Source: Marinobacter subterrani | Lineage (GTDB): Bacteria; Pseudomonadota; Gammaproteobacteria; Pseudomonadales; Oleiphilaceae | Length of the DNA stretch: 64,000 nt | Assembly (NCBI RefSeq): GCF_001045555.1 | Contig: NZ_LFBU01000001.1 | Location: 3,286,001 to 3,350,000 of the forward strand | Direction: 5' to 3' | In this document: positions 42,710 to 57,899 of the stretch, one piece after another | How positions within the stretch are numbered: the stretch's first letter is position 1 | How the letters are laid out: every line of letters starts with the position of its first letter | Notes under the pieces: generated by a model | What the model was told of the DNA's origin: nothing | The model's input: only the letters and a program-made list of their open reading frames with translations | Databases searched by the model: none | Translations under genes and position numbers: made by a program

Positions 42710-44542
42710 CTATTCCACCGTCACGCTTTTCGCCAGGTTGCGCGGCTGATCCACATCCGTACCCTTCAGCACCGCCACATGGTAGGACAGCAGCTGCAAC
42801 GGCACCGTGTACACGATCGGGGCGGTAATCGGATGTACTGACGGAAGCTGCATCACATGGATGCCCTCTTCCGGCTTCACACCCGCCAGTTTATCGGCGA
42901 ATACGAACAGCTCTCCGCCGCGCGCGCGCACTTCTTCCAGGTTGGATTTGAGTTTTTCCACCAGGTCGTTGTTCGGTGCAACAGTGACCACCGGCATTTC
43001 GCTGTCCACCAGGGCCAGGGGGCCATGCTTGAGCTCGCCAGCCGGGTAGGCTTCGGCGTGGATGTAGGAGATTTCCTTCAGCTTAAGGGCGCCCTCCAAA
43101 GCCACAGGGAACTGCGAGCCGCGGCCCAGGAACAGGCTGTGGTTCTTGTCCATGAAAGCCTTGGACATTTCGGCAATTTCACCGTCCAGGGCCAGGACGT
43201 CACTGACCTGCCCCGGCAGCCGGTGGATGGCCTCGACGATTTCTGTCTCCTTCTCCTCCGGCAAACCATTGTGGCGGGCCAGGGCCAGGGTGAAGATCAG
43301 CAGGGCGGTCAACTGGGTGGTGAAGGCTTTGGTAGACGCCACGCCAATTTCCGGGCCGGCCTGGGTCATGATTACCAGATCCGATTCCCGTACCAGGGAA
43401 CTGCCAGGTACGTTACAGATCCCCAGCGCCGCCCGGAAACCGGCTTTCTTGGCCTGGCGCAGGGCCGCCAGGGTATCGGCGGTCTCACCGGACTGGGAGA
43501 TGCAGAGGAACAGGGTGTCCTGCTGGATCACGTGCTTGCGGTAGCGGAATTCGGACGCCACTTCCACGGAGCAGGGCACGCCGGCGAGCTCCTCAATCCA
43601 GTACCTGGCAACCATGCCGGCGTGGTAGCTGGTGCCGCAGGCAATAATCTGCACGTGCCGGACGTTGTCCAGCAGGTTCTCTGCTTCGGTACCCAGGGCC
43701 TGTTCCAGTACCCGGGTCTTGGTGACCCGGCCTTCCATGGTGGCCTTGATGACTCTGGGCTGCTCGTAGATTTCCTTGAGCATGAAGTGGCGGTATTCGC
43801 CCTTGTCGGCGGAATCGGCACCATGCTCGAAACGGGTAACCTCGCGTTCCACAGCCTGGCCTTCGCGGTCCAGAATGGTCACGCTGTCCTTGCGGATGTC
43901 GGCGATATCGCCCTCTTCGAGGAACATGAACCGATCCGTTACCGGTAGCAGAGCCAACTGATCCGAGGCGATGAAGTTTTCTCCAATACCGACGCCAATC
44001 ACCAGCGGGCTGCCTTCCCGGCATACCACCAGGTGGTCCGGCTCATCCGAATGCACGACTGCAAGCGCATAAGCACCACGCAGCCGGGCAATGGCGGCCC
44101 GGACGGAATCATGGAGGTTGCCCAGCGTGCGGTAGTTCTTCTCAATCAGGTGCGCGACCACTTCGGTGTCGGTCTGCGAGGTAAACTCGAAGCCGTCGTC
44201 GCGCAGTTCCTGACGCAGCTCCTGATAGTTTTCGATGATGCCGTTGTGAACAATGGCCAGACGATTGCCAGACATGTGCGGATGGGCGTTAACCTGTGAC
44301 GGTTCACCATGGGTCGCCCAGCGGGTGTGGGCGATGCCCAGGTGACCGGAGAGCGGATTGGCCTTCATGACATCGGCCAGGGAGGCGACCTTGCCCACTT
44401 CCCGGGCCCGCTGGACACTGTGATCGCCACCAATCACGGCCATACCGGCAGAGTCGTACCCCCGGTATTCCAGACGGCGCAGACCCTCAAGAAGGATGCC
44501 CTGGACGTCCCGTTCCGAAACCGCGCCTACTATTCCACACAT
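42710..44542 (-). CDS. glmS: Glucosamine-6-phosphate synthase
   Basis: A 610-residue GlmS that makes glucosamine-6-phosphate from fructose-6-phosphate and glutamine. The N-terminal glutaminase begins MCGIVGAV with the nucleophilic Cys2. Two SIS domains follow ([55 protein letters not shown]), ending NLAKSVTVE. Next to glmU it supplies the UDP-GlcNAc route. No GlmS ribozyme or other leader is obvious in the 30-bp gap to glmU. Confidence 0.97.
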   Translation of the reverse strand: MCGIVGAVSERDVQGILLEGLRRLEYRGYDSAGMAVIGGDHSVQRAREVGKVASLADVMKANPLSGHLGIAHTRWATHGEPSQVNAHPHMSGNRLAIVHNGIIENYQELRQELRDDGFEFTSQTDTEVVAHLIEKNYRTLGNLHDSVRAAIARLRGAYALAVVHSDEPDHLVVCREGSPLVIGVGIGENFIASDQLALLPVTDRFMFLEEGDIADIRKDSVTILDREGQAVEREVTRFEHGADSADKGEYRHFMLKEIYEQPRVIKATMEGRVTKTRVLEQALGTEAENLLDNVRHVQIIACGTSYHAGMVARYWIEELAGVPCSVEVASEFRYRKHVIQQDTLFLCISQSGETADTLAALRQAKKAGFRAALGICNVPGSSLVRESDLVIMTQAGPEIGVASTKAFTTQLTALLIFTLALARHNGLPEEKETEIVEAIHRLPGQVSDVLALDGEIAEMSKAFMDKNHSLFLGRGSQFPVALEGALKLKEISYIHAEAYPAGELKHGPLALVDSEMPVVTVAPNNDLVEKLKSNLEEVRARGGELFVFADKLAGVKPEEGIHVMQLPSVHPITAPIVYTVPLQLLSYHVAVLKGTDVDQPRNLAKSVTVE

Positions 44543-44572
44543 GCTGCTCTACCTGCCTGTTGATCGTTTGAA

Positions 44573-45937
44573 TCAGTGTTTCCGGGGCTTTTCCCAACCG
44601 GAAATATTGCGTTGCCGGCCCCGGGCCACCGCCAGTTCACTCTCCGCGACATCCCGGGTAATCGTCGAGCCGGCGCCAATGGTGGCATCTGCGGCAACCG
44701 TTACCGGGGCCACCAGGGAGGTGTTGGAGCCGACAAATACATCGTCACCCAATACCGTTCGATACTTGTTTACACCATCATAATTACAGGTGATGGTTCC
44801 TGCACCCACATTCACATTACGGCCCAGTGAGGCATCACCCACGTAGCTGAGGTGGTTGATCTTGCTGCCCTCGCCGACGATGGCCTTTTTGGTTTCCACA
44901 AAGTTGCCCACTTTGGTATTTGCTGCCAGTTCAGTGCCCGGGCGGATACGGGCAAACGGCCCGATCTGGGCATTGGTGCCAATGGTTGCGCCTTCGATGA
45001 CACTGTTGGCCTTGATCTCGGAACCATCGGCAATGGTGGCATCCTTGATCACGCAGCCCGGACCAATGGATACGTTGCTGCCAAGGGTGACCTTGCCCTC
45101 GAACACCACGTTCACGTCGATCCACAGGTCGTTACCGATGGTCAGCTCACCACGTACATCAAGCCGCGCGGGATCGGCCAGGGTGGCGCCTTCTGTCATC
45201 AGCCGGTCTGCCTCACGGCGCTGGAACCAGCGTTCCAGTTCCGCCAGTTGCAGACGGTTATTCACGCCCTGGACTTCGTAAGGATTCTCCGGCTGCGACA
45301 CCGAAACGCTCAGGCCGTGGGCCACCGCCATGGCAATGATGTCGGTAAGATAGTATTCCCCCTGGGCATTGCTGTTGGAGAGGGCCGGGAGCCAGGCTTT
45401 CAGGTGCCTGGCAGACACCGCCAGGATACCGGTATTCACTTCGCGGATCTGTTGCTGTTCCGGGCTAGCGTCTTTCTGCTCAACGATGCGCTGCACCTCG
45501 CCCTCGGCGTTGCGAACGATACGGCCGTAGCCCTGGGGATTGTCCATGGTGACCGTCAGCAGCGCCAGGGTCTGATCGTCGAGCTGGCCCACCAGAGCCT
45601 CAAGGGTTTCATGGCGGGTAAGGGGAACGTCGCCATAGAGCACCAGGACCCGGGCGTCATCCGGAAGATCCGGAAGTGCCTGGGCGACGGCGTGGCCGGT
45701 GCCAAGCTGTTCACTCTGGGTCACCCAGTTTACCGATGCCTCATTCGTCGCTTCCCGAACCTTGTCAGCGCCATGCCCGATCACCGTGTGGATCTTTTCA
45801 GCCCCAAGCTGTCTGGCCGTGGCAATGACGTGATGCAGCATCGGGCGGCCGGCTATCGGGTGCAGTACCTTGGGCAGGGCGGATTTCATTCGTGAACCCT
45901 GGCCGGCGGCCAGAATGACAACGTGTAACGGGCTCAT
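44573..45937 (-). CDS. glmU: Bifunctional GlmU (GlcN-1-P acetyltransferase / GlcNAc-1-P uridyltransferase)
   Basis: A 454-residue enzyme producing UDP-GlcNAc. The N-terminal uridyltransferase shows [25 protein letters not shown] and GDVPL. The C-terminal left-handed beta-helix starts near residue 250 (hexapeptide repeats) and includes [29 protein letters not shown] with the catalytic region. Length is normal. It forms an operon with glmS. Confidence 0.97.
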   Translation of the reverse strand: MSPLHVVILAAGQGSRMKSALPKVLHPIAGRPMLHHVIATARQLGAEKIHTVIGHGADKVREATNEASVNWVTQSEQLGTGHAVAQALPDLPDDARVLVLYGDVPLTRHETLEALVGQLDDQTLALLTVTMDNPQGYGRIVRNAEGEVQRIVEQKDASPEQQQIREVNTGILAVSARHLKAWLPALSNSNAQGEYYLTDIIAMAVAHGLSVSVSQPENPYEVQGVNNRLQLAELERWFQRREADRLMTEGATLADPARLDVRGELTIGNDLWIDVNVVFEGKVTLGSNVSIGPGCVIKDATIADGSEIKANSVIEGATIGTNAQIGPFARIRPGTELAANTKVGNFVETKKAIVGEGSKINHLSYVGDASLGRNVNVGAGTITCNYDGVNKYRTVLGDDVFVGSNTSLVAPVTVAADATIGAGSTITRDVAESELAVARGRQRNISGWEKPRKH

Positions 45938-45983
45938 GGAATGGTCAGGCTCCCGGAGTAATGAATGTCTGTTATCACAAAAT

Positions 45984-46053
45984 AAAAAAACCGCATCCTT
46001 ACTGGCCGGAGCGCCAACGCCAGGCGTTGGTCTTCCAGCCGTTCAGGATGCGG
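45984..46053 (-). terminator. Terminator of the atp operon
   Basis: On the minus strand the arms CCGCATCCT and AGGATGCGG enclose a second hairpin (CCAACGCC/GGCGTTGG) and are followed by TTTTTTTATTTT. It lies 34 bp beyond the atpC stop. Confidence 0.85.
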
Positions 46054-46086
46054 CTTCGGTGTTCGGCAAACCCGGAACAGAAATGC

Positions 46087-46509
46087 TCAGCGCATTTTGT
46101 TACGCAGCTGCTGGATGGTACGAAGCTGGGCAGCAGCTTCGGCCAGCTCTGCAGCGGCACGGGAGTATTCGAACTCGCCGGTCTGGTTGGCAAGTGCTTT
46201 CTCGGCTTCTTTCTGAGCCTCGAGTGCGGCTGCTTCGTCCACATCCTTTGCACGAACCGCGGTGTCCGCCAACAAAGTCACCAGATTGGGCTGGACCTCC
46301 AGATATCCGCCGGACACGTAAAGAATTTCTTCCTCACCGCCCTGCTTGATGATCCGAATGGGGCCCGGCTTCAGCTCGGTCAGCAGCGGGGCGTGACCCG
46401 GGGCAATACCCAGGTCACCTTCAGAACCCGCAGCGATCAGCATTTCCACCAATCCGGAATAGATCTTTGTTTCGGCACTTACCACATCACAATGCACGGT
46501 CATACCCAT
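46087..46509 (-). CDS. atpC: ATP synthase F1 epsilon subunit
   Basis: A 140-residue epsilon subunit. The N-terminal beta-barrel ([44 protein letters not shown]) and C-terminal helical hairpin ([23 protein letters not shown]) are complete. It couples rotor movement to catalysis and inhibits ATP hydrolysis. It is the last gene of the atp operon. Confidence 0.96.
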   Translation of the reverse strand: MGMTVHCDVVSAETKIYSGLVEMLIAAGSEGDLGIAPGHAPLLTELKPGPIRIIKQGGEEEILYVSGGYLEVQPNLVTLLADTAVRAKDVDEAAALEAQKEAEKALANQTGEFEYSRAAAELAEAAAQLRTIQQLRNKMR

Positions 46510-46556
46510 GTCAGTTGCCTCTTTGATCGATCCGGAAACAAGAGCTCAAGCCAAGA

Positions 46557-48873
<2,317 letters not shown>

Positions 48874-48944
48874 AACTCACTGCCTTATCAAGTTAGACAC
48901 CCCTGCCCGAAGCTGGCAGGCCCGTCCGCGGACGGGCCTTCCGG

Positions 48945-50489
48945 TTACCAGGTCTGGGTGTTCTTGAATTTCTCGATTGCAGCTTTCAGGCTTGCAGCGA
49001 TTTCATCGTTGTAATCGCCTTTTTCGTTGATCTGCGCCAGCAGCTCGGCCTGTTCGCCTCGCATGTAGCTCATCAGGGCTGCTTCAAATGCCACAACCTT
49101 TTCCACATCAACGTCATCCAGGAAGCCTTCGTTGGCTGCGTACAGAACAGTCCCCATTTCAGCCACCGACATCGGGCTGTACTGGTTCTGTTTCATCAGT
49201 TCAGTCACGCGCTGACCGTGCTCGAGCTGCTTACGGGTGGCCTCGTCCAGATCCGATGCAAACTGGGCGAATGCCGCCAGTTCCCGGTACTGGGCCAGGG
49301 CCAGACGGATGTTGCCGCCGAGCTTTTTCATGATCTTGGTCTGTGCTGAACCACCGACCCGCGATACCGAGATACCAGCGTTCATCGCCGGACGGATGCC
49401 GGAGTTGAACAGGTTGGTCTCAAGGAAGATCTGACCGTCGGTGATCGAGATCACGTTGGTCGGAACGAACGCAGACACGTCACCGGCCTGTGTTTCGATG
49501 ATCGGCAGGGCTGTCAGAGAACCGGTCTTGCCTGTCACTTCACCGTTGGTCAGTTGCTCAACGTAATCGGCGTTAACGCGGGACGCACGCTCCAGCAGAC
49601 GAGAGTGCAGGTAGAAGACGTCACCCGGGTAGGCTTCACGGCCCGGCGGACGACGCAGCAGCAGGGAGATCTGGCGATAAGCCACGGCCTGCTTACTGAG
49701 GTCATCGTATACGATCAGCGCGTCTTCGCCACGATCCCGGAAGTATTCACCCATGGAGGTGCCGGCGTAGGGCGCCAGGAACTGCATGGCGGCCGGATCG
49801 GCAGCACCTGCAGCAACCACGATGGTGTGAGCCATAGCGCCGTGTTCTTCGAGCTTGCGCACAACCGCCGCGATGGAGGACTGCTTCTGCCCGACCGCTA
49901 CGTAGATACACTTGATACCGGTATCTTTCTGGTTGATGATCGCGTCGATGGCAACGGCTGTTTTACCGATCTGACGGTCGCCGATGATCAGCTCCCGCTG
50001 ACCACGACCAATCGGCACCATGGTGTCGATGGCCTTGAGACCGGTCTGCACCGGCTCATCAACCGACTGACGGGCGATAACGCCGGGTGCCACTTTCTCG
50101 ATGGGGGAGGTCAGGGCCGCGCCCAGATCACCCTTGCCATCGATCGGATTACCCAGACCGTCAACCACGCGTCCCAGCAGTTCCGGACCTACCGGCACTT
50201 CCAGGATGCGGCCGGTACAACGAACCTTCTGGCCTTCCGCCAGGTCTTCGTAGTCACCGAGGACAACCGCGCCGACGGAATCACGCTCAAGGTTGAGCGC
50301 CATGCCGAACACGCCGTTGTCGAATTCAATCATCTCGCCGTACATAACGTCAGCGAGACCGTGAATGAGCACGATGCCGTCCGATACAGACAGAATGGTG
50401 CCTTCATTGCGTGCTTCGGAAGAGATATCGAGTTTTTCGATCCTCTTCTTGATGATGTCACTGATCTCGGATGGATTCAGTTGCTGCAT
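48945..50489 (-). CDS. atpA: ATP synthase F1 alpha subunit
   Basis: A 514-residue alpha subunit. The P-loop is GDRQIGKTA, and the conserved SVYVAVGQ-like region reads [35 protein letters not shown] and the C-terminal YKGD-like end are also family-typical (read here as [12 protein letters not shown]). It forms the regulatory sites with beta. Operon position is standard. Confidence 0.97.
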   Translation of the reverse strand: MQQLNPSEISDIIKKRIEKLDISSEARNEGTILSVSDGIVLIHGLADVMYGEMIEFDNGVFGMALNLERDSVGAVVLGDYEDLAEGQKVRCTGRILEVPVGPELLGRVVDGLGNPIDGKGDLGAALTSPIEKVAPGVIARQSVDEPVQTGLKAIDTMVPIGRGQRELIIGDRQIGKTAVAIDAIINQKDTGIKCIYVAVGQKQSSIAAVVRKLEEHGAMAHTIVVAAGAADPAAMQFLAPYAGTSMGEYFRDRGEDALIVYDDLSKQAVAYRQISLLLRRPPGREAYPGDVFYLHSRLLERASRVNADYVEQLTNGEVTGKTGSLTALPIIETQAGDVSAFVPTNVISITDGQIFLETNLFNSGIRPAMNAGISVSRVGGSAQTKIMKKLGGNIRLALAQYRELAAFAQFASDLDEATRKQLEHGQRVTELMKQNQYSPMSVAEMGTVLYAANEGFLDDVDVEKVVAFEAALMSYMRGEQAELLAQINEKGDYNDEIAASLKAAIEKFKNTQTW

Positions 50490-50517
50490 GCCTTTATCCT
50501 CAAACCGTTATCTGAAA

Positions 50518-51054
50518 TCAGGAGCCGATCGCTTCCGCTAATTTCTTCAGCTTACCCCGAACAGAGGCGTCGATGACCACGTCGCCCGCGCGAATCACGA
50601 CCCCACCAATGAGCGTTTTATCCATAGCGGTAGACAGGTTCACTTTGCGGTCCAGCTTACGGGAGAGAGCCTCGACCAGCTTGCCCTGCTGTTCTTCCGT
50701 CAGTTCGATAGGCGTTGTCAGTTCAACACTGACGGACCGATCAAGCTGCGACCGCAACCCCTCGAACAGGACCATGATTTCCGGCAAGAGAAGCAAACGT
50801 CTGTTCTCAGCCAGGAGCGCTATCAGGTTCTGCCCCTGTTCAGACAACTTGCCTTCGCAGAAATCCGCAAATGCCGCCGCCTTCTGCTCATCCGGAAGTG
50901 TCGGATGGGTAACCAGCGCCTTTGCTTGCGAGTCACTGGCCACCGCGGCGGCGAAGGCCAGCATGTCTGACCATTCGTCCATCTGCTCTGACTGCTGCGC
51001 TGCTGCAAACACGGCGTTGGCGTAAGGCCGGGCTAGCGTTATCAACTCTGCCAT
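50518..51054 (-). CDS. atpH: ATP synthase F1 delta subunit
   Basis: A 178-residue delta subunit, helical in the first two thirds (LARPYANAVFAAAQQSEQMDEWSDMLAF) and ending in the conserved KVNLSTAMDKTLIGGVVIRAGDVVIDASVRGKLKKLAEAI. It joins F1 to the peripheral stalk. There are 12 bp between it and atpF. Confidence 0.96.
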   Translation of the reverse strand: MAELITLARPYANAVFAAAQQSEQMDEWSDMLAFAAAVASDSQAKALVTHPTLPDEQKAAAFADFCEGKLSEQGQNLIALLAENRRLLLLPEIMVLFEGLRSQLDRSVSVELTTPIELTEEQQGKLVEALSRKLDRKVNLSTAMDKTLIGGVVIRAGDVVIDASVRGKLKKLAEAIGS

Positions 51055-51066
51055 GTCAAACCTCGT

Positions 51067-51537
51067 TTACAATTGCGCAGAAAGCTTATCCAGCATCTCG
51101 CTATGAACTTTGGCGTCGACAGAGGATTCCAGAATCTTCTCTGCACCCTGGATGACCAGTGAAGCCAGTTCGGCACGAAGAACTTCCTTCGCGCTGTTTT
51201 GTTCACGATCAACCTCAGCGCGAGCCTGGGTCAGCAGGCGCTCTCCTTCCAGACGCGCATTCTGTTTCGCCTCGTCGACCAATTGAGCGGAACGACGATT
51301 GGCTTGCTCAATGATCTCCGCTGCTTGCCGCTTGGCTTGCCTCAGCTCCTGCTCAGCTTTTTCCTGAGCCAGCTCCAGATCACGATTGGCGCGGTCTGCT
51401 GCGCTCAAGCCATCGGCAATTTTTTCCTGCCGTTCGTCCATGGCTTTGGTGATCGGAGTCCATACATAGCGCATGGATAGCCATACAAACACGGCAAACG
51501 CGATCATTTGACCGATAAATGTAAGGTTAAAACTCAC
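51067..51537 (-). CDS. atpF: ATP synthase Fo b subunit
   Basis: A 156-residue peripheral-stalk protein. One N-terminal membrane helix ([20 protein letters not shown]) is followed by a long charged coiled-coil (residues about 30-156). It dimerises and links a to delta. Confidence 0.96.
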   Translation of the reverse strand: MSFNLTFIGQMIAFAVFVWLSMRYVWTPITKAMDERQEKIADGLSAADRANRDLELAQEKAEQELRQAKRQAAEIIEQANRRSAQLVDEAKQNARLEGERLLTQARAEVDREQNSAKEVLRAELASLVIQGAEKILESSVDAKVHSEMLDKLSAQL

Positions 51538-51582
51538 ACCGCTTCTCCAGTATATGGAATGAATAAGGTGGTTTTCGGGTAC

Positions 51583-51837
<255 letters not shown>

Positions 51838-51869
51838 TTAGTGGTTGATCATTGATTGCTTTGGTTACT

Positions 51870-52799
<930 letters not shown>

Positions 52800-53225
52800 T
52801 CAAGCCTTATTTTGTAAAGAGTGAGAGCCCCACAGCGCGGGGGCCAATAAATTCGTGATCATTACCAGGATAAAGGCAAAAAAAAGCACCCCGATTTCCA
52901 GGGGCCTGGCCCATATAAACACTGCGCTGAACAGGACCGAGGTAAGTGAAAGCTTGACCACTTCACCCCAGTAAAATGAACGCACAATCCGGCCTATTGC
53001 CTTTGCTGGCCGGTACGCGAAGACTTGTCTTGCAAACAACGCGTTGGGAACAGCGTAGATCAGCCCGCCAAATAGCGCCGAGTAGCCAGCCACTGAACCG
53101 GCCGCAATGTACGCAATCAGGGCGATGCCCAAAGACAGTGCCAACTGGACCCACACCAACCGGTAAAATGGTGGCCGGGTTCTGTCTGCTGGTCGACCCG
53201 GTTGGCCGGAAAACCACTGTCTCAT
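52800..53225 (-). CDS. atpI: ATP synthase accessory protein AtpI
   Basis: A 141-residue membrane protein with four helices (YRLVWVQLALSLGIALIAYIAAG; GYSALFGGLIYAVPNALFARQVFAYRPA). AtpI assists c-ring assembly and Mg2+ handling. The ATG at 53225 follows AGGTGA and is preferred to the GTG at 53237. It leads the operon. Confidence 0.88.
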   Translation of the reverse strand: MRQWFSGQPGRPADRTRPPFYRLVWVQLALSLGIALIAYIAAGSVAGYSALFGGLIYAVPNALFARQVFAYRPAKAIGRIVRSFYWGEVVKLSLTSVLFSAVFIWARPLEIGVLFFAFILVMITNLLAPALWGSHSLQNKA

Positions 53226-53527
53226 GCTGTCTGTCACCTGTTGCGAGCGGGCGCTTTCTGAGACTCTAACCTCAAGGCACGGGGATTATAGGTGTTAATG
53301 TTTTGGGGTTCAATACAACCGGTAAGTTTATCTCGCTTCAAGATGCAATCCCTGAGCGGGCATGAAATTGACATAGATCAAGTCAGGTTTTTCAGAAACT
53401 GGCAGTGGTGCACCTGAAAGGCCCCTGACGCACCTGTATAGGGCACGCGTGCGCAGTGGTCATGAAAACCACTGCGGTACCAAAGGATGACACCGGTTCA
53501 GCGGTTTGCCGACCAAAGCAGTAAGGG
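53226..53527. other. Intergenic region between atpI and parB
   Basis: About 300 bp with no gene. It should carry the atp promoter on the minus strand; no single -10/-35 pair stands out. A perfect 8-bp inverted repeat (GCAGTGGT/ACCACTGC, 53453-53475) is present but lacks a T-run and does not resemble a parS site. Confidence 0.5.
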
Positions 53528-54415
53528 TTATTTGATGTGGTTGAGGATGCCGTCCAGTTCATCGAGGCTGGTGTACTCGATCACCAGTTTGCCTTTACCC
53601 CGCTGACCGTGATCGATAGACACCCTGGCGCCCAGACGTTCGGCGAGATCGTCCTGCAAGGCACGAATGTTGGGGTCCACGGCTCCCTTATTCCGGGATT
53701 TGCTGTCCGGGGTTTCCTGCTGGACCCGGCGTACCAGGGCTTCGGTCTGGCGAACTGACAGGGACTTGGCCACCACCTGTCTGGCCACCTGCATCTGCAG
53801 TTCCGGCGCCAGGGTCAGCATCGCCCGGCCGTGGCCCATTTCCAGATCACCATGCTCGAGCATGATACGAACGTCTTCGGACAAACCGATCAGTCGCAAC
53901 AGATTGGTGATGGTGGTGCGGGATTTGCCCACGGCTTCGGCCACCTGGGCCTGGGTCAGGCCGAATTCGTCCTGCAGGCGCTGGAGGGCAAAGGCTTCTT
54001 CAATGGGATTGAGGTTTTCCCGCTGGATGTTCTCGATCAGCGCCATGGCGATGGCGGCTTCGTCGGGAACATCCCGGATGATGGCGGGAATGCTGTCCAG
54101 GCCGGCCAGCTGGGTGGCGCGCCAGCGACGCTCACCGGCAATCAGTTCATACCGGCCTTCGGCGATGGGGCGGATAACCACCGGTTGCATCACCCCTTGC
54201 TGGCGAATGGAATCCGCCAGTTCCTGCAGGGCTGCAGGATCCATATCACGCCGGGGCTGAAACCGGCCGCGCTGGATCAGGTCGATGGGCACTTCGCGGA
54301 GTTCACCGTCGTGGTCTTTCAGCTCCTGGTCCAGGTTGACCCTGGAGCCCGCCAGCAGGGCGCCCAATCCGCGTTCACCCAATCCTCGTTTCTTCGCCGC
54401 CATGGTGTCAGTCAT
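53528..54415 (-). CDS. parB: Chromosome-partitioning protein ParB
   Basis: A 295-residue ParB. The N-terminal nuclease-like/CTPase domain contains GRFQPRRDMDPAALQELADSI, GERRWRA (box II arginine patch) and the helix-turn-helix LTQAQVAEAVGKSRTTITNLLRLIGL. The C-terminal dimerisation domain ends LDELDGILNHIK. It binds parS and spreads on DNA. I did not find a parS consensus near it. Confidence 0.96.
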   Translation of the reverse strand: MTDTMAAKKRGLGERGLGALLAGSRVNLDQELKDHDGELREVPIDLIQRGRFQPRRDMDPAALQELADSIRQQGVMQPVVIRPIAEGRYELIAGERRWRATQLAGLDSIPAIIRDVPDEAAIAMALIENIQRENLNPIEEAFALQRLQDEFGLTQAQVAEAVGKSRTTITNLLRLIGLSEDVRIMLEHGDLEMGHGRAMLTLAPELQMQVARQVVAKSLSVRQTEALVRRVQQETPDSKSRNKGAVDPNIRALQDDLAERLGARVSIDHGQRGKGKLVIEYTSLDELDGILNHIK

Positions 54416-54463
54416 TCTTCCCGTTGAATATCGTTGTGCTTCAGTGAGTGACAGGGCGGTATG

Positions 54464-55258
54464 TTACACCGCAACCGGCGCGGATGTCTTTTTTGAACCG
54501 TGGCGACGAACCATCTCACCAGCCAGGGCCAGGTAAGCGATAGCACCCTTGGAGGCACGATCATACTTCAGCGCCGGCATGCCGTAACTTGGCGCCTCAG
54601 CCAGGCGAACATTGCGGGGAATCACCGCACGGTACACCTTGTCGCCGAAGTACTCACTCAGCTGACCGGAAACATCGAGAGTCAGGCTGTTTCTGGGGTC
54701 GTACATGGTGCGCAATATGCCCTCCACCTGAAGGTCCGGGTTCACCGTTTCCTGGATCTGCTCGACGGTGTTCATCAGAGCGGCAAGACCTTCAAGGGCA
54801 TAATACTCGCACTGCATGGGAATCAGCACAGAGTCTGCCGCCGACAGGGCATTAACGGTCAGCAGGCTCAGGGACGGCGGGCAATCGATCAGGATGTAAT
54901 CGTAGTTGTCACGAACGGTATTGAGGGCAAGACGCAGCCGGTGCTCACGGCCGATTTCGTTCATCAGTGCCACTTCCGCGGCGGTGAGATCGCCGTTGGC
55001 GGGCAGGATATCGAAGCCGGACGCCTCCGCCGGAATGATGACTTCCGCAGCGCTGGCCCGCTTGGTGAGCATGTCGTAGCCGGAAAGCTCCAGGGCATTT
55101 TTATCCACACCGCTACCCATGGTGGCATTGCCCTGGGGGTCCATATCGACCAGCAATACCCGGCGTTTGGTGGCAGCCAGGGACGCGGCAAGGTTGACGC
55201 AGGTGGTGGTTTTGCCCACACCGCCTTTCTGATTGGTCACTGCAATCACGCGCGCCAT
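54464..55258 (-). CDS. parA: Chromosome-partitioning ATPase ParA
   Basis: A 264-residue deviant Walker A ATPase (KGGVGKTTTCVNLAASLA, residues about 11-28), with ILIDCPPSLSLLTVNALSAAD as the Walker B region. It segregates origins with ParB. Operon order parA-parB follows rsmG, as in other gammaproteobacterial origin regions. Confidence 0.96.
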   Translation of the reverse strand: MARVIAVTNQKGGVGKTTTCVNLAASLAATKRRVLLVDMDPQGNATMGSGVDKNALELSGYDMLTKRASAAEVIIPAEASGFDILPANGDLTAAEVALMNEIGREHRLRLALNTVRDNYDYILIDCPPSLSLLTVNALSAADSVLIPMQCEYYALEGLAALMNTVEQIQETVNPDLQVEGILRTMYDPRNSLTLDVSGQLSEYFGDKVYRAVIPRNVRLAEAPSYGMPALKYDRASKGAIAYLALAGEMVRRHGSKKTSAPVAV

Positions 55259-55307
55259 GTCCTGCCTCCTTGTTCGGAATTACCGGTTCTGAATATCAAA
55301 TACAAAG

Positions 55308-55952
55308 CTACCCGGAATGCGCTGTCCGGGTGATGACCAGCAGATGGCGCTCGCCATCGGCACCGGGAACGTCCAGGGATTCGCTGGATTTTACCTGCCA
55401 GCCAGCCGGAAGGGCAGCCACTTCATCATCCGGAAACTGGCCTTTCATGGCAAGGAACTCGCCCTCATTTGCCAGCAAGCGGCCACACCAGTTCACCAGA
55501 TTCGCCAGTGCGGTGAAGGCCCGGCTGCTGATCTGGGTAAAAGGCTCGGCCGGAGTGCAGGCTTCGGCCCGGCCGTGAATCACCTCGACGTTGCCCAGGC
55601 CCAGCTCCAGCACACACTGATTGAGAAACCGGGTTTTCTTGCCGTTGCTGTCGAGCAGGGTGAATTGCGTTTCCGGCAGTGCAATGGCCAGGGGAATGCC
55701 CGGAAGACCGCCACCGGCACCAACATCCAGCAGGTGATCGGTGGTGACCCGGGGCAGGATGCTGAGACTGTCCAGCAGCTGACGGGACACCATTTCCCGC
55801 TCATCACGAACCGCGGTGAGATTATAGGCCCGGTTCCATTTGTTGAGCAGGCCAAGAAAGGCCAGCAGCTGTTGCTGCTGGCCGTCGTTCAGGGCGATGT
55901 CCATCGCGGCCAGCCCGTCCCGGAGCTGGCTCTGCCAGAGCGCGTTGGTCAT
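55308..55952 (-). CDS. rsmG: 16S rRNA (guanine-527-N7)-methyltransferase
   Basis: A 214-residue SAM-dependent methyltransferase (formerly GidB). The SAM site is LLDVGAGGGLPGIPLAIALPETQFTLLDSNGKKTRFL. The ATG at 55952 is used; a TTG three codons earlier is the only upstream option. It begins 10 bp after the mnmG stop, so the two are coupled. Confidence 0.95.
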   Translation of the reverse strand: MTNALWQSQLRDGLAAMDIALNDGQQQQLLAFLGLLNKWNRAYNLTAVRDEREMVSRQLLDSLSILPRVTTDHLLDVGAGGGLPGIPLAIALPETQFTLLDSNGKKTRFLNQCVLELGLGNVEVIHGRAEACTPAEPFTQISSRAFTALANLVNWCGRLLANEGEFLAMKGQFPDDEVAALPAGWQVKSSESLDVPGADGERHLLVITRTAHSG

Positions 55953-55961
55953 GGCAGCCAA

Positions 55962-57848
55962 TCAGGCGGACTGTTTGCGCAGCATGTCGCGCTTTTTCAG
56001 ATGCACCAGGATCTGGCTCACCGCCGCCGGGGTCACGCCCTGAATGCGGGAGGCCTGGGCCACGGTCTCCGGGCGAACAGTCTGAAGCTTCTGTTTGATC
56101 TCGTTGGACAAACCGCCTATCACCCCGTAATCCAGATCAACCGGCAGGGCGGTGTTCTCGTTCCTGCGCAAGCGCTCTATTTCGTCGGTCTGGCGGGAAA
56201 TATAGCCCTCGTACTTGATCTCGATTTCCACCTGATCGGCCACAACCGGGTCTTGCGCGTGCTCGGCGCCGATGTCGGCAATGTGTGTGTAGCCGATCTC
56301 CGGGCGCCGCAGCAGTTCCGCCAGGGATTGATCCCGGGTCATCGGCTGCTTGAGGAACCCATTGGCCCGGTCACCGGCCTCGGTATTCGGGTGAATCCGG
56401 GTGGCTTCCAGGCGGCTGCGCTCGGCGGCGATCGCCTCCCGCTTGTCGTTGAACGTCTGCCAGCGCTCATCATTTACCAGGCCCAGTTTGCGACCGGTTT
56501 CGGTCAGGCGCAGGTCGGCGTTGTCCTCACGCAGGATCAGCCGGTACTCGGCACGGCTGGTGAACATGCGGTAGGGCTCTGAAGTGCCCATGGTGATCAG
56601 GTCATCCACCAGTACGCCCAGATAGGCCTCGTCCCGGCGCGGGTACCATTCGTCTTTGTCCTGGGATCGCAGCGCCGCGTTGATACCTGCCAGCAGGCCC
56701 TGGGCACCGGCTTCCTCATAGCCGGTAGTGCCGTTGATCTGGCCGGCAAAATACAGGCCCTGGATAAACTTGGTTTCCAGAGTGTGGCGCAGGTCCTGCG
56801 GGTTCAGGTAGTCGTATTCGATGGCATAACCCGGCCGGGTTATGTGGGCATTTTCGAACCCCGGAATGGAACGCACTGCCGCCAGCTGGATATCAAAAGG
56901 CAGGCTGGTGGAAATACCGTTCGGGTAAAGCTCGTTGGTGGTCAGGCCTTCGGGCTCCACGAAAATCTGGTGCGAGTCCTTGTCGGCAAAGCGGTTGACC
57001 TTGTCCTCGATGGACGGGCAGTAACGCGGGCCCACCCCTTCGATGTTGCCGGCAAACATCGGCGAACGGTCAAAACCGCTGCGAATGATGTCGTGGGTCT
57101 GTGCAGTGGTCCGGGTCACGTAGCAGCAAACCTGCTCCGGGTGCTGGCTGCGGCTGCCGATAAAGGACATCACCGGTGTGGGGTCATCGCCCCACTGCTC
57201 CTGCATCACAGAGAAATCCACAGACCGGGCATCAATCCGCGGCGGCGTGCCGGTTTTCAGGCGCCCGACATTGAACGGCAGCTCGCGCAGGCGCTGGGCC
57301 AGGGAGTTAGCCGGAGCGTCACCGGCACGGCCACCGGCATGGTGCTGCATACCAATGTGGATAACGCCGCCGAGGAAGGTACCGGTGGTGAGAACAACGG
57401 TCTTCGCGTTGAAGCGGATTCCGGTCTGGGTGATGACACCGGTCACCTGGTCGTTTTCCACAATCAGATCGTCCGCCGCCTGCTGGAACAGGGTCAGGTT
57501 CGGCTGGCTCTCCAGGGTGTGGCGGATGGCCGCCTTGTACAGCACCCGGTCGGCCTGGGCACGGGTAGCCCGCACCGCCGGCCCCTTGCGGCTGTTCAGC
57601 ACCCGGAACTGGATACCGGCCTTATCGGTGGCCTCGGCCATGGCGCCGCCCAGGGCATCGATTTCCTTCACCAGATGGCTCTTGCCAATACCGCCAATGG
57701 CCGGGTTGCAGGACATCTGGCCCAGGGTTTCAATGTTGTGGGTCAGCAGCAGGGTTTGGGAACCCATGCGCGCAGCCGCCAGCGCGGCCTCGGTACCGGC
57801 ATGGCCACCACCAATGACAATGACATCGAAACGGGTCGGAAAATCCAC
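55962..57848 (-). CDS. mnmG: tRNA uridine-5-carboxymethylaminomethyl modification enzyme MnmG (GidA)
   Basis: A 628-residue FAD protein. The dinucleotide-binding motif is [21 protein letters not shown], with [23 protein letters not shown] and the [11 protein letters not shown] segment also present. It acts with MnmE on the tRNA wobble uridine. The start is GTG, preceded by GAGGTGA. The upstream gene is not mnmE but a possible origin region. Confidence 0.96.
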   Translation of the reverse strand: MDFPTRFDVIVIGGGHAGTEAALAAARMGSQTLLLTHNIETLGQMSCNPAIGGIGKSHLVKEIDALGGAMAEATDKAGIQFRVLNSRKGPAVRATRAQADRVLYKAAIRHTLESQPNLTLFQQAADDLIVENDQVTGVITQTGIRFNAKTVVLTTGTFLGGVIHIGMQHHAGGRAGDAPANSLAQRLRELPFNVGRLKTGTPPRIDARSVDFSVMQEQWGDDPTPVMSFIGSRSQHPEQVCCYVTRTTAQTHDIIRSGFDRSPMFAGNIEGVGPRYCPSIEDKVNRFADKDSHQIFVEPEGLTTNELYPNGISTSLPFDIQLAAVRSIPGFENAHITRPGYAIEYDYLNPQDLRHTLETKFIQGLYFAGQINGTTGYEEAGAQGLLAGINAALRSQDKDEWYPRRDEAYLGVLVDDLITMGTSEPYRMFTSRAEYRLILREDNADLRLTETGRKLGLVNDERWQTFNDKREAIAAERSRLEATRIHPNTEAGDRANGFLKQPMTRDQSLAELLRRPEIGYTHIADIGAEHAQDPVVADQVEIEIKYEGYISRQTDEIERLRRNENTALPVDLDYGVIGGLSNEIKQKLQTVRPETVAQASRIQGVTPAAVSQILVHLKKRDMLRKQSA

Positions 57849-57899
57849 AGCTCACCTCGGAAATCGGGCTAGAAAATAGGTATAAAAACAGGGCGGCGA

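Noticed and set aside
53453..53475. 8-bp inverted repeat near parB as a parS site
   Set aside because: The sequence lacks the parS core (GTTnCACGTGnAAC-like) and nothing matching was found nearby.
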